Numbered from the stretch's first letter, positions 1 through 5,153 are shown. The stretch: 6,257 nucleotides of DNA from Bacteroidales bacterium (GCA_017530465.1 JAFXMJ010000392.1:1-6257), one strand, 5' to 3'. The notes: a model not told the origin generated them from the sequence alone. Made by a program: numbers and translations.

Positions 1-2
1 GC

Positions 3-176
3 GAGGGCACGACAGTGACCTCCGCCGGCTCATACGGCGACTATTGTTCGTCGTCCGCCTACGGCGAGAACAACGCGGTGCGCGTGCACTTCCACTCGGG
101 CACCCTCACCCCTGTGGACGTCTACTACCCCCGCCGTTCCTTCGGGTTCTCCGTCCGTCTTGTTCGGTCCTTGTAG
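3..176 (+). CDS. C-terminal fragment of a FISUMP-like secreted protein (partial, 5' end outside window)
   Basis: An open frame enters from the left edge and gives 57 residues before a TAG stop at 174-176, followed one base later by TAA in another frame. The translation is rich in Tyr, Ser and Gly. It contains a piece reading GDYCSSSAYGENNAVRVHF and ends in FGFSVRLVRSL. An aromatic and serine-rich stretch followed by a terminal G-x-S-V-R-x-V-R is typical of the fibrobacter-succinogenes major paralogous (FISUMP) domain found at the C-terminus of many Bacteroidota surface or secreted proteins. The molecular role of that domain is not firmly established. The fragment is visibly more GC-rich than the genes that follow. 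With only the tail visible, the size, signal peptide and other domains are unknown. The family assignment rests on the terminal motif alone and is moderate. Confidence 0.6.
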   Translation, partial: EGTTVTSAGSYGDYCSSSAYGENNAVRVHFHSGTLTPVDVYYPRRSFGFSVRLVRSL

Positions 177-235
177 TAATTGCCGTATTCTGTCTTGACC
201 AAACAGACAGGGCAAAAGAAAACAATTGAAAAACT

Positions 236-283
236 CCGCCGAAAAAAAAATCCCAAAACAATTTTTTCGGCGGTCTTTTTTTT
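236..283 (+). terminator. Rho-independent terminator after the FISUMP-like gene
   Basis: A perfect 12-base stem, CCGCCGAAAAAA (236-247) pairing with TTTTTTCGGCGG (262-273), encloses a 14-base loop. It is followed by TCTTTTTTTT (274-283). The GC-rich base, A/T-rich upper stem and T-run make a strong intrinsic terminator, 60 bases after the stop codon of the partial gene. Its T-run continues directly into the -33 element of the next promoter. Confidence 0.88.
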
Positions 284-312
284 GCATTTTCCGAAAACTT
301 CCATTATCTTTG
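281..312 (+). promoter_or_regulatory. Bacteroidota-type promoter for the PD-(D/E)XK gene
   Basis: A TTTG at 281-284 (-33 element) is followed after 20 bases by TATCTTTG at 305-312, which matches the -7 consensus TAnnTTTG in full. Transcription would begin near 318-320, leaving a leader of about 25 bases before the ATG at 345. The -33 element shares its T residues with the T-run of the preceding terminator. Confidence 0.72.
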
Positions 313-344
313 CCGACGTAAACCAACACAAAAAGAGCGACGCC

Positions 345-1238
345 ATGGGAAACTATATACGATTTGACTGGATGATAAAACGCCTTCTGCGCGACAAGAG
401 GAATTTCGTCGTGTTGGATGGCTTTCTGAGTGTGTTGATAGGCCGTCAGATAAAGATAACGCAAGTACTTGAAAGCGAAGGCAATCAGGAGACCGAGGAC
501 CAAAAGTTCAACCGTGTTGATTTGCTTGTTGAGGATGATAAAAAAGAAAAAATCCTCGTCGAGGTACAGAACGACCACGAGTTGGATTTCTTTCAGCGCA
601 TGGCGTTTGGAGCGTCAAAGATAATCACCGACTATATGAAAAGGGGCGAACCTTACGCGGCGTTGCCCAAAGTATATTCAGTCAACATTGTGTATTTCAG
701 CCTCGGACAGGGCAAGGGCTACGCCTATCACGGCACTACGGTTTTCAAAAACATGTTCAACGATGAGGACGAACTGAAACTTACGCCCGCACAAAGGTCT
801 AAATTTGGTGTTGACGAGGTTCACGGCATCTTCCCCGAGTATTACATTCTGCGTGTCAATAAGTTTGATGACGAAATCCGCCAACCGTTGCAAGAATGGA
901 TATCATTCTTGAAGACCGGCGAAATCCCAGACGCTTTTACCGCCCAAGGCTTGAAAGAGGCGCGAGACATTCTCCGCGTTGACGCCCTTAGCGAAGAAGA
1001 CCGCAAGATGTACAACCGGTATTTGGAAAACGTTAGACTGGCGTTGAGCCTTGACGACTCAAGCCGTTACGAGGGGTATGTTGACGGACATATCGCCGGT
1101 CGTGCGGAAGGTCGTGCGGAAGGTCGTGCCGATGCAATGCGTGAAATGGCTCGCGCTCTCAAATCCATTGGCAAAATGACTATTGAAGAAATCTCCATCG
1201 CCACCGGCCTTACCCCCGACGAAATCTCAAAAATATAA
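345..1238 (+). CDS. Rpn-like PD-(D/E)XK nuclease family protein (putative transposase)
   Basis: A 297-residue protein of the group usually annotated as 'PD-(D/E)XK nuclease family transposase' or Rpn-like recombination-promoting nuclease. After the N-terminal FDWMIKRLLRDKRNF segment, the probable active site is D59 (in RVDLLV) and E73-x-Q75 (in LVEVQ), the E-x-Q variant of the (D/E)-x-K motif. E43 could be the helix-1 acidic residue. Family members are predicted DNA endonucleases. A transposition role is unproven, and some Rpn proteins act as DNA-damaging, phage-restricting toxins. Residues 252-263 are a tandem GRAE-GRAE-GRAD run, and residues 277-297 (KMTIEEISIATGLTPDEISK and one more) look like a small helix-turn-helix. 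Both are usual in this family. The ATG at 345 is chosen because the frame reads further upstream only through the terminator and promoter. There is no Shine-Dalgarno sequence. No inverted repeats of an insertion sequence flank the gene. The family call is firm and the activity is inferred. Confidence 0.88.
   Translation: MGNYIRFDWMIKRLLRDKRNFVVLDGFLSVLIGRQIKITQVLESEGNQETEDQKFNRVDLLVEDDKKEKILVEVQNDHELDFFQRMAFGASKIITDYMKRGEPYAALPKVYSVNIVYFSLGQGKGYAYHGTTVFKNMFNDEDELKLTPAQRSKFGVDEVHGIFPEYYILRVNKFDDEIRQPLQEWISFLKTGEIPDAFTAQGLKEARDILRVDALSEEDRKMYNRYLENVRLALSLDDSSRYEGYVDGHIAGRAEGRAEGRADAMREMARALKSIGKMTIEEISIATGLTPDEISKI
1098..1133 (+). repeat. Three tandem 12-base units inside the nuclease gene
   Basis: GGTCGTGCGGAA occurs twice in direct tandem (1098-1109 and 1110-1121) and is followed by a third copy with two changes, GGTCGTGCCGAT (1122-1133). 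Each unit encodes G-R-A-E or G-R-A-D, so gain or loss of a unit keeps the reading frame and changes only the length of the linker between the nuclease part and the C-terminal helical motif. Confidence 0.9.
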
Positions 1239-1277
1239 CAAAAACAAAGGGCTGACAGCACAATCGCGTCAGCCCTT
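1239..1277. terminator. Bidirectional terminator between convergent genes
   Basis: AAGGGCTGAC (1247-1256) pairs perfectly with GTCAGCCCTT (1268-1277) around an 11-base loop. On the minus strand the stem is followed by TTTGTTTTTGTT, a convincing T-run for the SPFH gene that ends at 1316. On the plus strand the tract after the stem (CATCTTTAATC) is weaker, but the hairpin sits only 8 bases after the nuclease stop codon and probably ends that transcript as well. Confidence 0.85.
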
Positions 1278-1315
1278 CATCTTTAATCTCTAAATCTTTC
1301 CTCACAAAATCATTC

Positions 1316-2239
1316 CTACTTATTCAAATCCACCATTGTGCCACCGGCGGTGAGGGGAATGTAGTTGGGCACGTTGCGGCCGTCCCATTTCTCGAGGCGT
1401 TTCATCTCCTCCTCGTGTTTCCATTCCTGAACTTTCATGTCCTTAGCCTTGGCAAGCTGTGCTGCGGCGTACATCTCGGCGTCAGCTTTGATTTTTACTG
1501 CGTCAGCCTGACCTTTGGCACGGGCTACTTCGGCTTCGGCGTCAAGTTCGGCGGCTTGCTTGTTGGCTTCTGCCTCCTTGACCTTTTTCTGAGCCTGTGC
1601 TGCGGCGATGTTGGCCTCCTGCTCTGCCTGGCGTACCTGCTGAGTGCGGTTGGCGGTCTCCTTGATTTGGCGGTCGAAGTCGTCAGACCAGTCCCAATTG
1701 GTGATTGTGGTCTGCGAGATGGCGATGGGGTAGTCCTGCATACGGGTGAGGATTGCCGACGAAACCTCCTGGGTGATTTTGTTTTGCTGCTCCACAAGCT
1801 CGTAGATGGAGTAGCGTCCGGTGGTTTCCTTGAGCGACGCCTTGATATTGTCGCGCATTGCGGATTCAATGACGGCGTCGTTGGCGTACTTCTTCACAAT
1901 CTCGAGGATGCGGCTTTCGTCGTAGAAATAACGCACCGACACTGTTGCGCCCACGGTCTGCATGTCTTTGGTAATGGCGCCATTGGCTCCTACGTCGAAT
2001 GATACTTCGTATGTGCGGGGCTGCAATACGAATGTCTTCACCGTAGTTATGAACGGGATTGTCCATACGATGCCCGGCTGATAGACTTGGTCTTCCACTT
2101 CGCCGAGGGTTACTTTGACGCCGCGTTCCGACGGGCCAATGATTGTGTAGCACGACGAAATCACGATGAAGGCTACAATTGCCACTACAATCCACAAGAG
2201 AATTTTGGGATTGAAACTTTTCTTTTCTGGTGTCTGCAT
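1316..2239 (-). CDS. SPFH/band-7 domain (prohibitin-like) membrane protein
   Basis: A 307-residue protein with a basic N-terminus, one hydrophobic segment (about residues 13-30) and a band-7/SPFH domain (about 31-195). The domain contains IGPSERGVKVTLGEV, then VYQPGIVWTIPFI, and a late YPIAISQTTITNWDWSDDF. An alanine- and charge-rich coiled coil follows (about 195-283), and the tail ends NVPNYIPLTAGGTMVDLNK. SPFH proteins assemble into large rings or cages on membranes. In bacteria they commonly associate with membrane proteases or organise lipid microdomains. No partner such as HflK, FtsH or an NfeD protein is encoded in this window. The hydrophobic segment ends in I-S-S-C (C30), which fits a lipobox, so the protein may be lipid-anchored rather than membrane-spanning. 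The ATG at 2239 is preferred because it lies downstream of a good promoter; a longer frame reading back to 2362 would start before the terminator of pncB. The family call is secure and the partner is unknown. Confidence 0.92.
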   Translation of the reverse strand: MQTPEKKSFNPKILLWIVVAIVAFIVISSCYTIIGPSERGVKVTLGEVEDQVYQPGIVWTIPFITTVKTFVLQPRTYEVSFDVGANGAITKDMQTVGATVSVRYFYDESRILEIVKKYANDAVIESAMRDNIKASLKETTGRYSIYELVEQQNKITQEVSSAILTRMQDYPIAISQTTITNWDWSDDFDRQIKETANRTQQVRQAEQEANIAAAQAQKKVKEAEANKQAAELDAEAEVARAKGQADAVKIKADAEMYAAAQLAKAKDMKVQEWKHEEEMKRLEKWDGRNVPNYIPLTAGGTMVDLNK

Positions 2240-2271
2240 GTTTGTTGGTTTTAATTGTGTTTCTAATTGCA

Positions 2272-2303
2272 CAAATGTAAATATTTTTTTTGTAATCCGC
2301 AAC
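2272..2303 (-). promoter_or_regulatory. Promoter for the SPFH gene
   Basis: Read on the minus strand, TACATTTG (2279-2272) fully matches the Bacteroidota -7 consensus TAnnTTTG. Exactly 20 bases upstream is GTTG (2303-2300), a three-of-four match to the -33 TTTG. The predicted leader is about 25-30 bases. It lies between the pncB terminator and the SPFH start, so the SPFH gene can be transcribed independently of pncB. Confidence 0.65.
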
Positions 2304-2304
2304 G

Positions 2305-2341
2305 AAAAAGCACAGAAAAAATATTTTTTTCCGTGCTTTTT
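2305..2341 (-). terminator. Rho-independent terminator after pncB
   Basis: AAAAAGCAC (2305-2313) pairs with GTGCTTTTT (2333-2341). After one mismatch, G2315-C2331 and an A-run/T-run extend the stem. On the minus strand the hairpin begins 27 bases after the pncB stop codon and its descending arm ends in TTTTTCGTTG. The near-palindromic sequence could also work on the plus strand, but no plus-strand gene needs it. Confidence 0.78.
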
Positions 2342-2367
2342 CCATAGTTGCTGTGGTGACACAATGG

Positions 2368-3525
2368 TTAGATTCCCAATTCCGCCATTATCCTGCCCAC
2401 GATTTCGTCATTACCGGTATGCTTGCCGGGTGTGTCGGAGAGTTTTACGACTTGGGTCCAGCGGTCGCCAGTGAGAACGTGCGAGAGTTTTATCACCATG
2501 TTGAGCGGCTTTACTCCCACGTCGTTGGTGAAATTGGTGCCGATGCCAAACGACATTCCAATCTTGCCCTTGCAATATTCCGTAATCTTCTCCACCATCT
2601 GCGGATTGAGCGCGTCGGAAAATACGATGGTTTTGCTCAGAGGGTTGATTCTAAGGCGTTTGTAGTGGTCGATGGTCTTGTCGGCAAATTCCAACGGGTC
2701 GCCCGAATCGTGCCTTACGCCGTCGAAAAGTTTTGCAAACAGTGTGTCGAAATCCCTGAAAAATACCGGCGTCGTGAAAGTGTCGGAGAGCGCGATGCCG
2801 AGGTCGCCACGGTAAATTTTCACCCAATTTTCGAGGGATGCGCGGTTGGCGTACTTGTAGCCAAACATTGCCGCGTGAAACATAAACCATTCGTGGGCGT
2901 GTGTGCCGATGGGCACTGTGTCGTATTTCATTGCGAGATATACGTTGCTCGTGCCGACGAAGGTGTCGCGGTAATCATTCAAAACGCCAACAACTCGGTC
3001 GTGGTTGTCGAAGGAGAAGCGGCGGCGTGTGCCAAAGTCTGCAACCTTGATGCCGAATTTTTGGTAGAGTTCGGCTTTTTGAGCTGTGGCGGCTGCATTT
3101 TGGGCGGCGGGGTTGCCGGGCTGTCCCGTCATCTTGAAATAGAGTTCGCTGATGATTGCCATAAGCGGCACTTCCCAGAGTATTGTCTTGTACCAATAGC
3201 CCTCGATTGCGATGTCGAGGTGTCCGCCTTGCTGCGAAATCTTCACCTCGTCCGGGTCAAAACGGTAGGCGGCGAGGAAGTCCAAGTACGACGGCGGCAG
3301 GTAGTAGCACTTCTGCGACATAAACTTGTACTCCTGTTCGGTGAGCTTCAGTTTGCTCATTGCGTTCACCTCCTCTTGCAGCCGTGCTGCAAATCCTTCA
3401 GGGAAATTGTCCGCGCCCCTATTGATGAACTTGTAACGCACCTTGCTCAGCGGATAGAGCGACACCACGGCGTATTGCATGGTGAATTTGTAGAGGTCGT
3501 TGTCGGTTATGTAGTTGATAATCAT
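2368..3525 (-). CDS. pncB: Nicotinate phosphoribosyltransferase (PncB)
   Basis: A 385-residue cytosolic enzyme that joins nicotinate to PRPP, with ATP hydrolysis, to give nicotinate mononucleotide in the Preiss-Handler NAD salvage route. Family signatures in order are: TDNDLYKFTMQ at residues 7-17; GTRRRFSFDNHDRVV from 165; GTSNVYLA from 191; GTHAHEWFMFHA from 207, where H211 aligns with the histidine phosphorylated in the enterobacterial enzyme; DGVRHDSGDP for PRPP binding; and FSDALNP with SFGIGTNFTND near the C-terminus for phosphate binding. The length is normal for the bacterial PncB type, and all recognisable catalytic motifs are intact. It starts at ATG 3525 and ends at TAA 2370-2368. 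It appears to be monocistronic: its own promoter lies at 3570-3601 and its own terminator at 2305-2341. I do not see an NAD-responsive operator that I can name with confidence. Confidence 0.96.
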   Translation of the reverse strand: MIINYITDNDLYKFTMQYAVVSLYPLSKVRYKFINRGADNFPEGFAARLQEEVNAMSKLKLTEQEYKFMSQKCYYLPPSYLDFLAAYRFDPDEVKISQQGGHLDIAIEGYWYKTILWEVPLMAIISELYFKMTGQPGNPAAQNAAATAQKAELYQKFGIKVADFGTRRRFSFDNHDRVVGVLNDYRDTFVGTSNVYLAMKYDTVPIGTHAHEWFMFHAAMFGYKYANRASLENWVKIYRGDLGIALSDTFTTPVFFRDFDTLFAKLFDGVRHDSGDPLEFADKTIDHYKRLRINPLSKTIVFSDALNPQMVEKITEYCKGKIGMSFGIGTNFTNDVGVKPLNMVIKLSHVLTGDRWTQVVKLSDTPGKHTGNDEIVGRIMAELGI

Positions 3526-3569
3526 AGCTTTTGCGATTTATGGTTATTTATTGTGTATTTTTTACGCAA

Positions 3570-3601
3570 CAAATTACGGCATTTTTTTCGACACCGCCAA
3601 A
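3570..3601 (-). promoter_or_regulatory. Probable promoter for pncB
   Basis: On the minus strand a perfect -33 TTTG (3601-3598) is followed after 20 bases by GTAATTTG (3577-3570). The second element keeps the TTTG half of the -7 consensus but has GT instead of TA at its first two positions. Spacing and position (about 45 bases upstream of the start codon) fit a Bacteroidota promoter, but the -7 box is imperfect. Confidence 0.5.
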
Positions 3602-3612
3602 TTTTTTTCTGT

Positions 3613-3639
3613 ATTTTTTTGCAAATATCACAAAAAAAT
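3613..3639. repeat. Inverted repeat between the two divergent -33 boxes
   Basis: ATTTTTTTG (3613-3621) and CAAAAAAAT (3631-3639) are perfect inverted copies separated by 9 bases. The element lies midway between the pncB -33 box (3598-3601) and the probable -33 position of the lipoprotein promoter (3640-3643). It could be an operator for a dimeric regulator or simply a result of the low-complexity AT tracts. Confidence 0.45.
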
Positions 3640-3663
3640 TATGGAAGAATCCAAAAAAATTAT
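3631..3663 (+). repeat. 12-base direct repeat with 21-base period
   Basis: CAAAAAAATTAT occurs at 3631-3642 and again, identical, at 3652-3663. The 21-base period is two turns of the helix. The first copy overlaps the -33 position and the second abuts the -7 box of the lipoprotein promoter. Confidence 0.8.
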
Positions 3664-3671
3664 CAATTTTG
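3640..3671 (+). promoter_or_regulatory. Probable promoter for the first lipoprotein gene
   Basis: CAATTTTG (3664-3671) matches five of six fixed positions of TAnnTTTG. TATG (3640-3643), 20 bases upstream, is a three-of-four match to TTTG. The start codon follows 28 bases later, after an A-rich leader without a Shine-Dalgarno sequence. Confidence 0.5.
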
Positions 3672-3699
3672 CGTATATCATTTAAAACAAATAAATAAT

Positions 3700-4290
3700 A
3701 TGAAAAGATTTACCATACTCGCCGCGATGATCCTTGCTCTTGCGGGCTGCGGCAACAATGCTAATGTAAGCGATGCTGAACTCAATAAGTTTCTTACCGA
3801 CCTCTCGCAGGCGTATATGTCTGATTTCAATGGTCCCAACCCCGAAGACATCGTAAAAATTGATTTTGCGGTGCGTCATCTTGTCATCGAAAGCCCCGAC
3901 GCCTTTACGATGCAGGGCAAGGATATGGTCATTGATGCCGACAAGGTGCACGCCGCGTCTGACAAGTATTTCAACTATCCAATTGCAAAGGACAATTTCA
4001 CCAACGAAATCGATTTCAATGACGGCAAGTATTTCATCCGCAAGGGCAACGACAACGAGTTTGTATTCTCGCAGGTGGATCAGGTGCTCGGCTCCAAGGG
4101 CGACACCATTATGGTAAACGCCAATATCTACGCCTGCAAGCCGGGCTGGAAGGGCGACATCAATTCCAACCCTGAAAGCTGGCAGACCGTGGACCCCGAC
4201 AACATCCCCCGCAAGAGCAAGACAATGCGCACTGTGCTCGTGAAGAAGGCTGACGGATTGCGCGTAGTGTCGTACACGGTGTCCAAATAA
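3700..4290 (+). CDS. Small lipoprotein of unknown function
   Basis: A 196-residue protein whose first 17 residues form a lipoprotein signal: KR, a hydrophobic core, and the lipobox L-A-G-C with C17 as the lipidation site. The mature part begins with a short Asn/Ser-rich linker (GNNANVSDAEL). It then has an acidic mixed alpha/beta-looking domain including DAFTMQGKDMVIDADKVH, followed by aromatic strands such as KYFNYPI and KYFIRKGNDNEFVFSQ. It has one cysteine besides C17 (in YACKPGWKGD) and ends in LRVVSYTVSK. I do not recognise the family. The residues after C17 show no clear acidic surface-export signal, so a periplasm-facing anchor is as likely as surface display. ATG 3700 follows a plausible promoter. 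A frame continuing upstream runs antisense through pncB and is not real. The stop codon TAA is immediately adjacent to the stop of the opposite gene. Confidence 0.9.
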   Translation: MKRFTILAAMILALAGCGNNANVSDAELNKFLTDLSQAYMSDFNGPNPEDIVKIDFAVRHLVIESPDAFTMQGKDMVIDADKVHAASDKYFNYPIAKDNFTNEIDFNDGKYFIRKGNDNEFVFSQVDQVLGSKGDTIMVNANIYACKPGWKGDINSNPESWQTVDPDNIPRKSKTMRTVLVKKADGLRVVSYTVSK

Positions 4291-5055
4291 TCAAAATTCC
4301 AGCGTAAGGCCGTCGTATGCAAGATGCACGTTTTTGGGCAGCTCCTGCTGCGTGGAGGCGTGTGGTATGTCGTGACTGATGTGCGTGATGTACGCCTCGC
4401 GAGGCTGGATTTTTGCGATGATGTCAAGTGCTTGTGGCAGAATGAAATGCGCTGGATGTATGCGTTCTTTGCGCAGGGCGTTCACCACAAGTATTTCGGT
4501 GTCTTTGATTACCTCCAGCGTCTCCTCCGGCACACTCGACGCATCGGTGATGTATGTGAAATTGCCAATCCTGTATGCCGTCACCACCATCTGCGCGTGC
4601 ATCACTGGAAAAGGCGTTATCTCCACCCCAAGCACCTCAAACGGCTTGTAGTATTCCAATTCGTTGAGCACGATGTCGGGCACGCCTGGATATTTCGGGT
4701 CGGCAAAACAATACGCGAAGTCGTGCCTGATGGCGTTGCAGGTATAATCGGAGGCATAGACGGGTATGTCCTGCTGTTGTATGAAGCAGAACGGCCTGAT
4801 GTCGTCCAATCCCGCGAGATGGTCGCGGTGAGGATGAGTTATCAGCAATGCGTCTATGTGCCGCACGTTGTAGGCGAGGCATTGCTGCCGGAAGTCGGGA
4901 CCCGTGTCAATGACGATGCTGCGCCCCTCGGTCTCCACGAGTGCGCTGCTCCTCAGACGCTTGTCGTGAGTGTCGGCGGATTGGCAGACGGGGCAGTTGC
5001 AGCCTACAATTGGTACGCCGAGCGACGTGCCTGTACCCAAAAATGTTACTTTCAC
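4291..5055 (-). CDS. PhnP-like metallo-beta-lactamase-fold metal-dependent hydrolase
   Basis: A 254-residue cytosolic protein of the MBL-fold group that includes PhnP, a cyclic phosphodiesterase. The opening FLGTGTSLGVP (5-15) is typical. H74, H76, D78 and H79 form the HxHxDH motif, with H153 (VMHAQ), D171 (YITDAS) and H225 (THISHD) completing the predicted two-metal site. C19, C21 and C24 plus H228 match the extra structural zinc site of PhnP. The C-terminal YDGLTLEF corresponds to the FDGMEI end of PhnP. No phosphonate genes are nearby, so phosphoribosyl cyclic phosphate is not implied as the substrate. Relatives are widespread as single genes in Bacteroidota and their substrate is uncertain. 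The start is GTG at 5055-5053: an in-frame TAA lies at 5073-5071 and the next in-frame ATG is residue 152, so GTG is essentially forced. The fold and metal ligands are firm; the reaction is inferred. Confidence 0.92.
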   Translation of the reverse strand: MKVTFLGTGTSLGVPIVGCNCPVCQSADTHDKRLRSSALVETEGRSIVIDTGPDFRQQCLAYNVRHIDALLITHPHRDHLAGLDDIRPFCFIQQQDIPVYASDYTCNAIRHDFAYCFADPKYPGVPDIVLNELEYYKPFEVLGVEITPFPVMHAQMVVTAYRIGNFTYITDASSVPEETLEVIKDTEILVVNALRKERIHPAHFILPQALDIIAKIQPREAYITHISHDIPHASTQQELPKNVHLAYDGLTLEF

Positions 5056-5084
5056 AATATCGTAAAGCAGTTAAACGTGTTGTT

Positions 5085-5110
5085 TTGCAACCTTTGAATG
5101 ATGGTTGTAA
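5085..5110. repeat. Imperfect inverted repeat in the leader of the hydrolase gene
   Basis: TTGCAACC (5085-5092) and GGTTGTAA (5103-5110) pair over 10 loop bases with one C/T difference. The element falls near the predicted 5' end of the minus-strand transcript, where it would form a short hairpin with one A-C mismatch. It may be an operator or leader structure, or chance. Confidence 0.35.
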
Positions 5111-5121
5111 TAATTTAAACA

Positions 5122-5129
5122 CAAAATTA
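5122..5129 (-). promoter_or_regulatory. -7 element of the hydrolase gene promoter
   Basis: On the minus strand TAATTTTG (5129-5122) is a full match to TAnnTTTG, about 67 bases upstream of the GTG start codon. No clear TTTG lies 19-21 bases further upstream (the bases there read TACA), so the promoter may be weak or depend on an activator. Confidence 0.5.
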
Positions 5130-5153
5130 CTAAAAAAATTGCAGTTATTTGTA

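Larger units (their letters stand above)
3526..3699. promoter_or_regulatory. AT-rich divergent regulatory region between pncB and lipoprotein gene
   Basis: These 174 bases hold no gene. They contain six T- or A-tracts of 6-7 bases (3558-3563, 3582-3588, 3602-3608, 3614-3620, 3632-3638, 3653-3659). The tracts switch from T-runs to A-runs around 3625. Centre-to-centre distances between the five 7-base tracts are about 20, 12, 18 and 21 bases, roughly helical multiples, so the DNA may be intrinsically curved. Two outward-facing promoters, a 12-base direct repeat and a 9-base inverted repeat lie inside and are listed separately. Confidence 0.6.

Noticed and set aside
345..1277. Insertion sequence carrying the 'putative transposase' gene
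   Set aside because: The only inverted repeat nearby (1247-1277) is a hairpin terminator. No matching left end, target duplication or second transposition gene is visible, and the 'transposase' label of this family is itself unproven.
1415..2002. 195-codon plus-strand open frame opposite the SPFH gene
   Set aside because: The Cys/Gly/Leu-rich translation is the antisense of the alanine- and lysine-rich coiled coil. No promoter or start context supports it.
2240..2362. Extended N-terminus for the SPFH protein starting at 2362
   Set aside because: It would begin before the pncB terminator and would translate across the terminator and promoter. The ATG at 2239 leads straight into a normal membrane segment.
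2349..2378. TGGTGACACAATGGTTAGAT at the 3' end of pncB resembles the D-arm of a tRNA
   Set aside because: No acceptor, anticodon or T-arm pairing follows, and most of it is the end of the pncB coding sequence and its stop codon.
3601..3661. Inverted pair AATTTTTTT and AAAAAAATT (3600-3608 with 3653-3661) as a large stem-loop
   Set aside because: It consists only of A and T runs with a 44-base loop. A pairing of this kind is expected by chance in this AT-rich spacer and would be weak.
2353..3699. Long open plus-strand frame antisense to pncB that runs in frame into the lipoprotein gene, giving an apparent 645-residue protein
   Set aside because: It is the complement of a well-supported pncB coding sequence. 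The lipoprotein has a clear start, signal peptide and lipobox at 3700, which would be buried in the middle of the fusion.
4324..5097. 257-codon plus-strand open frame opposite the hydrolase gene
   Set aside because: It lies across a gene with intact metal-binding motifs. Its translation has no recognisable motif and a histidine/valine/arginine-rich composition typical of antisense frames.
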